Part shown: piece by piece, positions 39,897 to 48,446 of the stretch
Layout: every line of letters begins with the position of its first letter
How positions within the stretch are numbered: position 1 is the stretch's first letter
NCBI GenBank assembly: GCA_034437515.1
Contig: DAOTTX010000247.1
Location: 1 to 64,000, forward strand
Source: DAOTTX01 sp034437515
GTDB taxonomy: Bacteria > Chloroflexota > Anaerolineae > Aggregatilineales > Phototrophicaceae
Length of the DNA: 64,000 bases
Reading direction: 5' to 3'
Translations under genes and position numbers: made by a program
Notes under the pieces: model-generated
What the model was told of the DNA's origin: nothing
What the model saw: only the letters and a program-made list of their open reading frames with translations
Databases searched by the model: none

Positions 39897-40228
39897 TGCC
39901 CATTGTAACTGTGATTGCCGAAGGGAAAACGCACACATTCGATGTGCCCGCAGGTGTAAACTTGCGGCGAATTTTGCTAGATGCGGGACTCTCACCCTAC
40001 ACTATGCTGACCAAAAAACTTAACTGTGGTGGACGTGGATTATGCGCGACCTGTGGCGTATGGCTTAACGATGGCGAGCCTGCGCCAGAACACTGGCATG
40101 ACCGGCTGGCGGCAAACTTTGGGTATCCGAGGCTGTCCTGTCAGATCACCGTCCAATCAGATCTAACCGTGCATCTGGTTGACGATAAATGGATCTGGGG
40201 GCGACGTGATCCAAATCGCGCGGGTTAA
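39896..40228 (+). CDS. 2Fe-2S ferredoxin
   Basis: 110 residues. Cluster ligands C44, C50, C53 and C82 form CX5CX2CX28C (CGGRGLCATC), as in plant-type and succinate-dehydrogenase-like [2Fe-2S] ferredoxins. The ATG overlaps the photolyase stop by one base. Its position suggests it donates electrons to FAD of the photolyase, but no reductase is nearby. Ends four bases into the convergent patatin gene. Confidence 0.92.
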   Translation: MPIVTVIAEGKTHTFDVPAGVNLRRILLDAGLSPYTMLTKKLNCGGRGLCATCGVWLNDGEPAPEHWHDRLAANFGYPRLSCQITVQSDLTVHLVDDKWIWGRRDPNRAG

Positions 40229-41100
40229 TCGTTGCCAGCCTCAAGTTGGTCTGGTAATTCGAGAAGCGATTTTATCATCGGTAGATGATTCTCCGCTTCG
40301 AGCCGGCCGACCTGTATGGGACCATCGACATCGGTAAAGTCGAGCGAACCATAGCCGCCGACCATAGGCCGAAGCAGCACATCCGGTGGGGCGGCTTTCA
40401 GCCGTTCTTCGTGCAGATGCCACGCCATCACGCGGAAAGAACGCCACATCGAGGCGGCGATTCCAGGGAGCTTGGCCCGTTCTGTGTTGCCAAAGAGGTT
40501 AAACGGCAATTGGAAGCCCATGATCGCGCTGAGCGGGTCTATCCAGGGGTCGTCAGTTTCCAGCGGCGGATAAACATCTACGGCGATAATGTAATCAGCG
40601 CCGACCTCATAGCCGACGTGAGTCGCTAGGCTATCTATTACACCGCCATCGGCAAGTTGCATGTTGTCGATCTCTACGGGTGGGAAGACCGCCGGCACCG
40701 CGCTGCTTGCCAGGATCGCAGGGATCAGATCGCCTTCTTCAAGCGTGACCTCGCGCCCATGTACGACATCCACCGCCATGACCTTGAGTGGAATTTTCAT
40801 GTCGGCAAAGGTTTTGCCTTTCAGCCGCCAGTTAAGCTGTTTTTCAGTATCGCTCTGGCGTGCCCGTGCGCTAAAGAAATTGAAGTTGAAGATGTTGTTG
40901 CCCCTTAGATGGTCGAGATCATCTGCGATCTTTTGGGGAGAGTAACCCGCTGCAAATAGACCACCGATAATCGCCCCCATACTCGTACCAATAATATAGT
41001 CGATAGGGATTTGCTCGCGTACCAGCACTTCCAAGACACCGATGTGGGCGAGGCCACGACTGCCACCCCCACCCAGCACAAGTGCGATTTTGGGTCTCAT
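40225..41100 (-). CDS. Patatin-like phospholipase
   Basis: 291 residues. Oxyanion loop LGGGGSRGLAHIG, nucleophile elbow GTSMG with Ser40, and LADGGVIDS with Asp151 form the Ser-Asp dyad of patatins. Likely acts on phospholipids or acylglycerols in the cytoplasm or on the membrane face; no signal peptide. The ATG overlaps the stop of the fusion gene upstream (ATGA), so the two are coupled, hydrolase first in the transcript. This pairing suggests a lipid or fatty-acid remodelling unit. Confidence 0.9.
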   Translation of the reverse strand: MRPKIALVLGGGGSRGLAHIGVLEVLVREQIPIDYIIGTSMGAIIGGLFAAGYSPQKIADDLDHLRGNNIFNFNFFSARARQSDTEKQLNWRLKGKTFADMKIPLKVMAVDVVHGREVTLEEGDLIPAILASSAVPAVFPPVEIDNMQLADGGVIDSLATHVGYEVGADYIIAVDVYPPLETDDPWIDPLSAIMGFQLPFNLFGNTERAKLPGIAASMWRSFRVMAWHLHEERLKAAPPDVLLRPMVGGYGSLDFTDVDGPIQVGRLEAENHLPMIKSLLELPDQLEAGND

Positions 41101-43589
41101 TGTTCGTCCTCAGTTAGCATACGACGTAAAATTTTCCCGACAAATGATTTAGGAATTTCGGAACGAAACTCGATCTCCCAGGGGACGGCATAGACTTCGA
41201 GCCGTTTTTGGCATAGATCGAGCAGTTCTTCTTTGGAGAGTTTACTGTTGGGGCGGGGCACCACAAAGGCTTTAACACGCTGTCCGTCTTCGGTGCCGAC
41301 GCCAATCACGGCTGCTTCTAAGACCTTGCTGTTTTCGTAAAGCACTTCTTCGACATCGCGTGGGTAGACGCTGTATTCGCCTGCCATGATCGTATCACGC
41401 TTACGGCTGATAATTTTGAAATAGCCATCGCTGTCCATTACAGCGACATCACCTGTGTGCAACCAACCATCTTCAATCATCGTCTCATCTATCGGCTTTG
41501 TTTCTTCGGCCCAGTAACCCTGCATAATCTGCGGCCCCCGGATGACCAATTCTCCAATTTGACCGGACGGTAAATCTTCCCCATTGGTCAGATCGACGAT
41601 CTTGGCATCGGTATTCGGGATGGGCACACCAATCGACCCTATTTTACGCACGCCGTAAAGCGGATTGGCATGAGTGATTGGTGAACATTCCGTGAGGCCA
41701 TAACCTTCGACCAGGCGACCCCGGGTTAGCTTTTCGAAGCCCTCCTGTACTTCAATCGGCAGGGGAGCCGCACCGCTAATGCAGGCTTTGATGGACGAAA
41801 GGCCATAGCTGCGGACATGAGGTGCATTATTGATCGCGTTGTATATCGCTGGCACACCGGGGAAGATGGTTGGCTTGTAATTTTTGATATGATCTAACAC
41901 CTGCTTGAGTTCAAATGCTGGTAATAGCACGATGGTCGCTGCCAGGGCGATAGGCACGTTCATGGCGCTCGTCATGCCGTAGCTATGTGACAAGGGAAGT
42001 ACGGAGAGAAAGGTTTCCTCGCCATACTGCAAATCCGGCACCCAATGGCGTGTTTGCATCGCATTTGCGACCAGATTTTCATGGGTCAAGCAGACGCCTT
42101 TGGGTTCCTCTGTGGTGCCGCTGGTGTAGATGATAGCGGCGAGACTGGCGTAGTCGACCTCGATGTTAGGCGGCATTTCGGAGGCTTCATCCATCAACCG
42201 CGACATCGTGTAGCCGAGTTCGTAAGTTGTGGATTTGTCTTCTTTGGCCTCACTTTCGACCAGATCATGGTATTTGCTGGCAGCGATGATGTCTCGAATG
42301 CCGGAAAACACGGTTGCTTCTACAGGCGTTTCCTTCTGAATGGTTTCTGCGAGTTCCGCATAAGAACGCAGCGCGATGAAGACTTTGGCGCTGGTCTGCT
42401 GTGCATATTGGATGATCTGTTCTTGATCCGCGTCTGGATTTGGCAGTACGACGACACCCCCCGCTCGCAGCGCCGCGTAGTAAGCGATGATGAACGTGGG
42501 TGAATTTGGCAAGACGATGAGCACGCGATCACCGGAACGGATGCCTAACCCTTGCAGAGAATGTGCAAACTGGTTGACCTTCGCGTTCAGGTCTTTGTAA
42601 CTCAGTTTTTGACCGTAGAAAATGGTAGCGGTTTTCTTCGGTACCCAATCTGCCGCGCTTTCCAGGAACTTATCCAGCGAACGGCGCGGTACCGGAATTG
42701 TGCGCGGTGTTTCCGCACTGTAGCTATTTAACCAGGGACGTTGCTTGAGGAGCTGGTCAGACTCGACGTCTGCATCCCGCCAGGATTGTTTGCTCTGCCC
42801 CTCGTCAATGAACCGTTCGATGGCACGATTCACCGCGTCATAGCGTTCAAGTTGCACTTTATGCTTGGCAGTGCCAATATCGGAAACTTCCGCGCCGGGG
42901 ATCATCTTCCCGACTTCCTCAAACACATGGCGAGGGAAGTAAGTATCATATTGACCAGTGATGATAAGGGTTTCAGTCGTAATGTTGCGTAGCAGCGGCC
43001 AACCCTTCCATTTGCGCATATTGTTGAACATCATCCGCTTCATCACATGGATTTCGGCGTTCCACTTCGGGCGGTATTCCCACCACAAACGGTAAAAGGC
43101 ACTGGGGATGCGATAGGCCCAGTTCGCCGCACCGGGTAGGGGATATTCGCCAGCCGTTGCGATCAACACCAGCTTTTCCAAACGGTCTGGGTGTGCATTG
43201 GCATATTCCACACAGACCGAACCGCCGAAAGAATGACCAACGAGGATAAATTTCTCCGGCACATCGAGGGTTTCGACGATGTTGTGCAAATCATCGACCA
43301 ATTCTTGCATGGTGTAGTGTGTGTAAGGGGCATCACTCTGCCCATGCCCGCGCAGATCGGGTACGATCACCCGGTAATTGAGTGCAAAGTGATTGATCTG
43401 ATACTCCCATGTTTCTGCGCAGCCCGCATAGCCATGTAAGAACACGATGGTTTTTTCGATACCCTCAGGCCACATATCAATGGTGCTCAGGTTCATTCCT
43501 TCAAGGCCGTGAATGGGCACTTCCACTCGATAAAGGTTGAAATCGAGTTGTAGGGCTTTACGTTTGAGGCCGCGTAACTTTTTTTTCAT
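41097..43589 (-). CDS. Alpha/beta hydrolase fused to a long-chain fatty acid-CoA ligase-like AMP-forming enzyme
   Basis: About 830 residues from ATG 43589 (TTG 43598 would add three). N-terminal residues about 40-265 are an alpha/beta hydrolase: oxyanion HGYAG, VGHSFGG with Ser near 120, Asp near 215 in GQYDTYF and His near 243. After a linker, residues about 310-830 are an acyl-activating enzyme: P-loop YTSGTTEEPKG (about 488-498), YGLTECSPI, GDVAVMDSDGYF and the catalytic Lys in SFVGKILRR near 819. The fusion may hydrolyse an ester or thioester and activate the released fatty acid with ATP and CoA. Which acid is unknown. First gene before patatin. Confidence 0.88.
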   Translation of the reverse strand: MKKKLRGLKRKALQLDFNLYRVEVPIHGLEGMNLSTIDMWPEGIEKTIVFLHGYAGCAETWEYQINHFALNYRVIVPDLRGHGQSDAPYTHYTMQELVDDLHNIVETLDVPEKFILVGHSFGGSVCVEYANAHPDRLEKLVLIATAGEYPLPGAANWAYRIPSAFYRLWWEYRPKWNAEIHVMKRMMFNNMRKWKGWPLLRNITTETLIITGQYDTYFPRHVFEEVGKMIPGAEVSDIGTAKHKVQLERYDAVNRAIERFIDEGQSKQSWRDADVESDQLLKQRPWLNSYSAETPRTIPVPRRSLDKFLESAADWVPKKTATIFYGQKLSYKDLNAKVNQFAHSLQGLGIRSGDRVLIVLPNSPTFIIAYYAALRAGGVVVLPNPDADQEQIIQYAQQTSAKVFIALRSYAELAETIQKETPVEATVFSGIRDIIAASKYHDLVESEAKEDKSTTYELGYTMSRLMDEASEMPPNIEVDYASLAAIIYTSGTTEEPKGVCLTHENLVANAMQTRHWVPDLQYGEETFLSVLPLSHSYGMTSAMNVPIALAATIVLLPAFELKQVLDHIKNYKPTIFPGVPAIYNAINNAPHVRSYGLSSIKACISGAAPLPIEVQEGFEKLTRGRLVEGYGLTECSPITHANPLYGVRKIGSIGVPIPNTDAKIVDLTNGEDLPSGQIGELVIRGPQIMQGYWAEETKPIDETMIEDGWLHTGDVAVMDSDGYFKIISRKRDTIMAGEYSVYPRDVEEVLYENSKVLEAAVIGVGTEDGQRVKAFVVPRPNSKLSKEELLDLCQKRLEVYAVPWEIEFRSEIPKSFVGKILRRMLTEDEQ

Positions 43590-43777
43590 TATTTTCAACC
43601 TAATAGTCTAAACAAGTTCTCATTTTAATCTTGTGTGTTTTCGTAACTTGACTACGTCTAATAGATAACTAACGTCAATCTACCATAATATTTCATAAAA
43701 TCACAATAATCTGGGATCGCACCACTTGACGGCGGTCGCCCGTAATTTTGACCTATGCCAATCATGATTGAGGACCT

Positions 43778-45040
43778 ATGTCGATCAAAAGAATTGCTAT
43801 TTTGAGCGTCCATACCAGCCCGTTAGCCGCTCTGGGCGAGAAGAAAACCGGCGGTATGAATGTCTATCTGCGCGAAGTCTCCCGGCAGTTCTCACAACGT
43901 GGCATCCACGTAGATATTTATACCCGGTGTACGTCAGAAGATTTGCCTGCCGTCGATTATTCCCTGGCGGAAAATGTCCGCGTTATTTACCTTAATGCTG
44001 GGCCGCCGCAGGCACTTGACCCCGGTGAGGTCTATGCGCATCTACAACAATTCGCGGCACGGGTGATCGCCTTCAACACGATGGAAGGTGGGACGATTTA
44101 TGACCTCATCTTTAGCCATTACTGGTTAAGCGGTTGGGTGGCGTACAAGCTCAATGAGGTGTGGGGAACGCCAATCGTGCATATGTTTCACACGCTAGGG
44201 CACATGAAAAACCGCATCGCCTCCAAAGTGCCGACCCTCTTTGACGAACGAGTGACGACTGAGACACAAATCGTTGAATGGGCAGATCGCATCGTCGCGG
44301 CGACGGAAGCCGAGCAATCACAGTTATTGTGGTTATATCGTGCGGATCGCCGTAAGATTGTGATCGTATCACCCGGTGTTGATGCGGATCGCTTTAAGCC
44401 GGTTTCACAAAAAGCTGCCAGAGAGCAACTTGCTATTGATGACGACTGTAATCTGCTGCTGTTCGTCGGTCGCATTGAACCGCTCAAAGCAATTGACACC
44501 ATCATCCAGGCGATTGATACAATCCGTGCGGATAAGCCGCACTTACTTGACCAGCTCTGTTTCTCTGTGATCGGCGGTGATCCTGATAACCCGGCAGATA
44601 CTGAAATTCAACGGTTGCAGGCACTCGTAAAAGACCTGGATTTAGATCGTGTGGTGCGGTTCCTCGGCGCGAAAGACCATAGTTTGCTGCCGCTGTACTA
44701 TTCGGCGGCCTCAGCCGTAATCATCCCCTCGGATTACGAATCTTTCGGTATGGTCGCGCTTGAAGCGATGTCTTCCGGTACGCCAGTCATCGCAACCGAG
44801 GTCGGCGGGTTGGCGTTTCTGGTGCGTGACCAATCGACGGGCTTTCTGGTTCCCTCGCGTGACCCTGCGGCTATTGCGGAAAGTATCATTATGTTGCTAA
44901 CACAACCGGAAAAACAAAAATCGCTCGGTCAGAATGCGGCTGCACTCGCCGAGCAGTATAGCTGGTCGAAGATTACAGATCGTCTGTTAGAGGTCTTTGG
45001 CGACGTGTTAAAGTCGCAATCTAACCTCCGTATGCGTTAG
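43778..45040 (+). CDS. GT4 glycosyltransferase, MshA/sucrose-phosphate-synthase-like
   Basis: 420 residues, GT-B fold. The opening SIKRIAILSVHTSPLAALGEKKTGGMNVYLREVSR is typical of the MshA/SPS branch, where the GGMNVY loop binds the acceptor. The C-domain has VFVGRIEPLK-like LLFVGRIEPLKAID, then SDYESFGMVALEAMSSGTPV with the EX7E motif, and SRDPAAIAESI. In relatives the acceptor is inositol phosphate or fructose-6-phosphate; which applies here is unknown. Overlaps the convergent gene at 45021 by 20 bases. Upstream 43590-43777 is AT-rich and holds no gene. Confidence 0.88.
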   Translation: MSIKRIAILSVHTSPLAALGEKKTGGMNVYLREVSRQFSQRGIHVDIYTRCTSEDLPAVDYSLAENVRVIYLNAGPPQALDPGEVYAHLQQFAARVIAFNTMEGGTIYDLIFSHYWLSGWVAYKLNEVWGTPIVHMFHTLGHMKNRIASKVPTLFDERVTTETQIVEWADRIVAATEAEQSQLLWLYRADRRKIVIVSPGVDADRFKPVSQKAAREQLAIDDDCNLLLFVGRIEPLKAIDTIIQAIDTIRADKPHLLDQLCFSVIGGDPDNPADTEIQRLQALVKDLDLDRVVRFLGAKDHSLLPLYYSAASAVIIPSDYESFGMVALEAMSSGTPVIATEVGGLAFLVRDQSTGFLVPSRDPAAIAESIIMLLTQPEKQKSLGQNAAALAEQYSWSKITDRLLEVFGDVLKSQSNLRMR

Positions 45041-45329
45041 GCGTATCCGCGACAGTGCGTTCGAGATATGGCTCGTTGTCCTGAATATCGACCGCATCGT
45101 CTTCGTCGATTGTTTTTTGTCCTTTGTGGTAAAGCACATTATTGAACCCATCATAGCGATAGCGACGGTTCACCCATCCATAACGATGATGACGAAACAC
45201 GACATTAAACTGTACGGATTCGTCTTTCTCGATGATTTTTTCGTCAACAATCCACACCGGTGCATATTGTTCGAGATGCGGGATTGCTTTTGCATCGCGT
45301 TTGCTACGAATTTCTTCGGCTTTGTCCAT
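45021..45329 (-). CDS. Hypothetical 102-residue protein
   Basis: A small charged protein with no signal or membrane segment. GAGGAG precedes ATG 45329 at ten bases, good evidence that it is translated. The centre (FNVVFRHHRYGWVNRRYRYDGFNNVLYHKG) is rich in Tyr, Arg and His and may be a beta-sheet surface, but I do not know the family. Diverges from the argG leader with about 95 bases to its promoter, and converges with the glycosyltransferase with a 20-base overlap. Confidence 0.75.
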   Translation of the reverse strand: MDKAEEIRSKRDAKAIPHLEQYAPVWIVDEKIIEKDESVQFNVVFRHHRYGWVNRRYRYDGFNNVLYHKGQKTIDEDDAVDIQDNEPYLERTVADTPNAYGG

Positions 45330-45423
45330 CGCCCGGTTACTCCTCAGTGTCTTTAGATCGACAATATTCTAACGATATATTCGATAGTATAACAAATAAT
45401 CGCTTGATAAGAGATCGAACTGC

Positions 45424-45451
45424 TTGACTTTCGGTGGTAACACGTTATGCT
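45424..45451 (+). promoter_or_regulatory. Promoter of the argGH operon
   Basis: TTGACT (45424-45429, five of six to consensus) and TATGCT (45446-45451, four of six) are separated by 16 bases. Predicted start is at 45457-45459, at or beside the leader peptide ATG. Confidence 0.6.
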
Positions 45452-45458
45452 TGTCTGC

Positions 45459-45539
45459 ATGATGAACTTTTCAGCCATCCGTCACGAACGTCGCCGCCGT
45501 ACCAGAGACAAAGGGTTCGGGGTACTTTTGCTTCAGTAG
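45459..45539 (+). CDS. Arg-rich leader peptide of argGH (attenuator peptide)
   Basis: ATG 45459 or ATG 45462 to TAG 45537-45539; 25 residues from the second ATG. Arg occupies positions 7, 10, 11, 12, 13 and 15, that is six Arg in nine codons (IRHERRRRTRDKGFG). No Shine-Dalgarno sequence precedes it, and the promoter predicts a start at or next to ATG, so it could be translated from a leaderless 5' end. The role inferred: a ribosome stalls on the Arg codons when charged tRNA-Arg is scarce and frees segment 2 (45516-45523), which prevents the terminator at 45566. Too short for usual gene callers. Confidence 0.75.
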   Translation: MMNFSAIRHERRRRTRDKGFGVLLLQ

Positions 45540-45593
45540 CGAATGGCGCAAAATCTGGATGCGATGACCCCGGAGTTGGTTCGGGGTCTTTTT
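45499..45593 (+). promoter_or_regulatory. Arginine attenuator: protector, antiterminator and terminator segments
   Basis: Segment 1 GTACC (45499-45503, at Arg codon 13 and the next) can pair with GGTAC (45521-45525). Segment 2 TTCGGGGT (45516-45523) can instead pair over eight positions (one G-U) with segment 3 ACCCCGGA (45567-45574). Segment 3 is also the 5' arm of the terminator (45566-45572 with 45582-45588). The 10-base stretch GGTTCGGGGT occurs twice, in the leader and in the terminator 3' arm, as expected for competing partners. Alternative folds are read from sequence, not measured. Confidence 0.7.
45566..45593 (+). terminator. Intrinsic terminator directly upstream of argG
   Basis: GACCCCG (45566-45572) pairs perfectly with CGGGGTC (45582-45588), followed by TTTTTATTT from 45589. 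It ends six bases before the argG ribosome binding site (GGAGG, 45600-45604), so it cannot terminate another gene and must act on argGH itself. Confidence 0.9.
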
Positions 45594-45611
45594 ATTTATG
45601 GAGGTAACACA

Positions 45612-46871
45612 ATGAGTGACATCAAGAAGGTCGTATTGGCTTATAGCGGTGGTCTGGACACATCCGTAATCGTCCCCTGGCTGCGGAATAACTACAACAA
45701 CTGTGAGGTGATTTGTTTTTGCGCCGACCTCGGACAGGAAGAAGAACTTGACGGTCTGGAAGAAAAGGCACTGCAATCGGGCGCGAGTAAACTCTATATT
45801 CGTGACCTGTGTGAGGAATTTCTGAGTGATTTTGTCTTCCCGACGATGAAAGCCGGTGCGGTCTACGAGCGTGAATACTTGCTTGGGACATCGTTTGCCC
45901 GTCCGTTGATCGGTAAGCATCTGGTTGAAATTGCCGAAGAAGAAGGCGCGGACGCCATCGCGCATGGCTGCACGGGCAAGGGCAACGATCAGGTACGCTT
46001 TGAACTGACGGTCATGGCGCTCAATCCTAAGCTCAAGGTGATTGCCCCCTGGCGTGAATGGGACATCCGCAGCCGTGAAGATGCGCTAGCCTACGCACAA
46101 GAGTTCAATATTCCCGTTTCTCATACGGAAAAAGACATCTACAGCCGGGATCGCAATATCTTCCATCTGAGCCACGAAGGGGGCTTGCTGGAAAATCCCT
46201 GGAACGAGCCAGACGACTCCATGTATCAGTTGAGCGTCAGCCCGGAAGCCGCACCCGACGAACCGGCATATGTCGAGATTAGCTTCGAGAAGGGGGATCC
46301 GGTGGCGGTCGATGGTCAGGCGTTTGGCGCGGTAGAACTCTATCGCAAGCTGAACGTACTGGCGGGCAAGCACGCCATCGGACGTGCCGACATCGTAGAA
46401 AACCGGCTCGTCGGTATGAAAAGCCATGGTGTCTACGAGACACCTGCCGGAACGCTCCTGCTCAAAGCGCATCAGGCGCTGGAAAGCATCACGATGGACA
46501 AGCATACGATGCACTACAAAGATTTTGTCGCCGTGAAGTACGCGGAGTTGGTTTACAACGGTATGTGGTACACCCGGCTGCGCGAGGCGTTAGATGCCTT
46601 TGTCGAGGTCACGCAGGAGCAGGTTACCGGGACGGTGCGCCTCAAACTGTACAAGGGCAACATTATCATTGCTGGCCGCCAGAGTGACTACAGCCTTTAC
46701 CGTGAGGATTTCGCATCTTTTGGTGAGGAAGACGTGTATAACCAGAAAGACGCTGAAGGCTTTATCACGCTGTTCGGTCTGCCGATGAAAGTCGAGGCTT
46801 TGCTGAACATAGATGGTGGTGGGCAAAGTCGCTATCGTCAACCGGATTACAGCAAGTTCAAACGGGATTAG
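45612..46871 (+). CDS. argG: Argininosuccinate synthase
   Basis: Joins citrulline and aspartate with ATP, the penultimate step of arginine synthesis. ATG 45612 follows GGAGG at seven bases; an in-frame ATG at 45543 lies inside the attenuator and would run through the terminator hairpin, so it is rejected. 419 residues. The PP-loop is AYSGGLDTS near residue 11, with [14 protein letters not shown] and the citrulline/aspartate-binding SREDALAYA and [14 protein letters not shown] regions. First structural gene after the Arg attenuator; two bases separate it from argH. Confidence 0.96.
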   Translation: MSDIKKVVLAYSGGLDTSVIVPWLRNNYNNCEVICFCADLGQEEELDGLEEKALQSGASKLYIRDLCEEFLSDFVFPTMKAGAVYEREYLLGTSFARPLIGKHLVEIAEEEGADAIAHGCTGKGNDQVRFELTVMALNPKLKVIAPWREWDIRSREDALAYAQEFNIPVSHTEKDIYSRDRNIFHLSHEGGLLENPWNEPDDSMYQLSVSPEAAPDEPAYVEISFEKGDPVAVDGQAFGAVELYRKLNVLAGKHAIGRADIVENRLVGMKSHGVYETPAGTLLLKAHQALESITMDKHTMHYKDFVAVKYAELVYNGMWYTRLREALDAFVEVTQEQVTGTVRLKLYKGNIIIAGRQSDYSLYREDFASFGEEDVYNQKDAEGFITLFGLPMKVEALLNIDGGGQSRYRQPDYSKFKRD

Positions 46872-46873
46872 CG

Positions 46874-48241
46874 ATGAAATTATGGGGCGGACGGTTCGCG
46901 CAGGAAGCGAACGAGAATCTGCGACGGTTGAATGACAGCATCGGTTATGACCGTCGCATGTATGCTGAGGACATCCAGGGAAGCATCGCTTATGCTGAGG
47001 CGCTGGCGTCGGCTGGCGTCATCAGTGTAGGTGAGAGTGAACAGATCGTCGCCGGTCTTGAAAAAGTCAAAGCCGAATTCGATGATGGGTCATTCCGGAT
47101 TGCTGATGGTGATGAGGACATCCATACGGCGGTAGAGCGTCGCCTGACGGAAATTGTCGGCGCGGTCGGTGGCAAACTGCACACCGGGCGCAGCCGTAAC
47201 GATCAAGTCGCAACGGATTTTCGTCTGTGGACAATGCAGGCGATTGACCGTATTGACGCACTTATCGAACGGTTGCAAGCAGCGATCATCGAGCAGGCGG
47301 AGCCACACACCGAAACAATTATGCCGGGGTATACGCATTTGCAACCGGCGCAGCCGGTCACCGCTGCCCACTGGCTGATGAGTTTCTTCTGGATGTTACT
47401 CCGTGACCGTGATCGCCTGCGTGACGCTCGCCAACGCATGGCGGTGCTGCCGCTAGGGGCGGGGGCGCTCGCCGGAACGCCGTTTCCCGTTGATCGGCAG
47501 AAGATCACAGAAAAGCTCGGATTTAATTCGTATAGTCATAATTCATTAGACGCTGTAAGTGATCGAGACTTTGTAATTGAGACGATTTTTACGTTTGCGC
47601 TGCTTGGATCACATCTCAGTCGGCTCGCTGAGGACGTTATCATCTACAGCAACCCGGCGTTTGGATTTATCACGCTGGATGATCGTTACAGTACGGGTTC
47701 AAGTTTGATGCCACAAAAACGCAACGCTGACCCAATGGAATTGACAAGAGGGAAGGCCGGCCGGTTAAATGGTCAGCTCGCGGGTTTGATGACGACGCTC
47801 AAGGGACTGCCAAGTGGGTATAACAAAGATCTGCAAGAGGACAAAGAAAGTTTGTTCGACGCTTTCGACACGTTAAACGATCTGCTACCGGTCGTCACGG
47901 GTGTCATCGCAACTTTGCAACTCAACCGCGCAAATATGCGTGCCGCCCTTCAGGATGAAATGCTGGCGACTGATCTTGCCGACTACCTGGTCGAGAAGGG
48001 AATGCCGTTCCGCGAAGCACACCATGTCATAGGGCAGGTCGTGCAATTTTGTAGTGAGAATGATCTGACATTGACGCAACTGACGACAGAACAGTTACGG
48101 CAAATTTCGGAGTTATTCACTGAGGACGTCCATACCATGCTCAGCTTCGAACAATCAGTTGCAAAGCGACGTACTGCCGGCGGCACCGCGCCCGATGCCG
48201 TCCGCGAACAGATTAAGCAAGCGAAAAAATATATGGGTTAG
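46874..48241 (+). CDS. argH: Argininosuccinate lyase
   Basis: Splits argininosuccinate to arginine and fumarate. 455 residues of the fumarase/aspartase superfamily: KLWGGRF start, HTGRSRNDQVATD, HLQPAQPVT with the catalytic His, and the mobile signature loop GSSLMPQKRNADPMELTRGKAG with the catalytic Ser. Follows argG with two bases between and so is controlled by the same attenuator. No clear terminator was found between its stop and the ilv promoter at 48303. Confidence 0.96.
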   Translation: MKLWGGRFAQEANENLRRLNDSIGYDRRMYAEDIQGSIAYAEALASAGVISVGESEQIVAGLEKVKAEFDDGSFRIADGDEDIHTAVERRLTEIVGAVGGKLHTGRSRNDQVATDFRLWTMQAIDRIDALIERLQAAIIEQAEPHTETIMPGYTHLQPAQPVTAAHWLMSFFWMLLRDRDRLRDARQRMAVLPLGAGALAGTPFPVDRQKITEKLGFNSYSHNSLDAVSDRDFVIETIFTFALLGSHLSRLAEDVIIYSNPAFGFITLDDRYSTGSSLMPQKRNADPMELTRGKAGRLNGQLAGLMTTLKGLPSGYNKDLQEDKESLFDAFDTLNDLLPVVTGVIATLQLNRANMRAALQDEMLATDLADYLVEKGMPFREAHHVIGQVVQFCSENDLTLTQLTTEQLRQISELFTEDVHTMLSFEQSVAKRRTAGGTAPDAVREQIKQAKKYMG

Positions 48242-48302
48242 CCAATCTGCACAAAAGATACGTGGTAACTTGTATGAACTTACGACAAGATCGATGAATT
48301 TG

Positions 48303-48331
48303 TTGACATGGCCTCTAAAGCTGGTTAGGCT
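48303..48331 (+). promoter_or_regulatory. Promoter of the ilv-leu operon
   Basis: TTGACA (48303-48308) is a perfect -35. At a 17-base spacing TAGGCT (48326-48331) is a weak -10; TATAGT (48331-48336) matches better but is 22 bases away. Start is expected at about 48338-48343, about 25 bases before the leader ATG. Confidence 0.55.
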
Positions 48332-48365
48332 ATAGTTGATATACAAAACAGTTAGCAAGAGACAA

Positions 48366-48446
48366 ATGTACATAAACATCCTTTCCGCAAACATCATTAT
48401 TAGTCTTGACCTCGTAGTCCTCGTACTTATTGGCGATGGATTATAA
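48366..48446 (+). CDS. Branched-chain-rich leader peptide of the ilv-leu operon
   Basis: ATG 48366 to TAA 48444-48446, 26 residues: Ile at 3, 5, 10, 11, 12, 22; Leu at 6, 14, 16, 19, 21, 26; Val at 17, 18, 20 (15 of 26 residues). A weak AAGAGA lies six bases or so upstream. The operon makes exactly these three amino acids. Inferred role: ribosomes stall at Ile/Leu/Val codons when the tRNAs are uncharged, releasing the antiterminator. Analogous to the enterobacterial ilv leader peptides in logic, but not recognisably homologous. Confidence 0.85.
   Translation: MYINILSANIIISLDLVVLVLIGDGL

Noticed and set aside
45543..45612. argG start at the upstream ATG 45543
   Set aside because: It would translate through the intrinsic terminator hairpin and lacks a binding site. 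ATG 45612 has GGAGG.
45471..45965. 164-codon minus-strand ORF over argG and its leader
   Set aside because: Antisense to a well-supported argG and to the leader peptide; no binding site.
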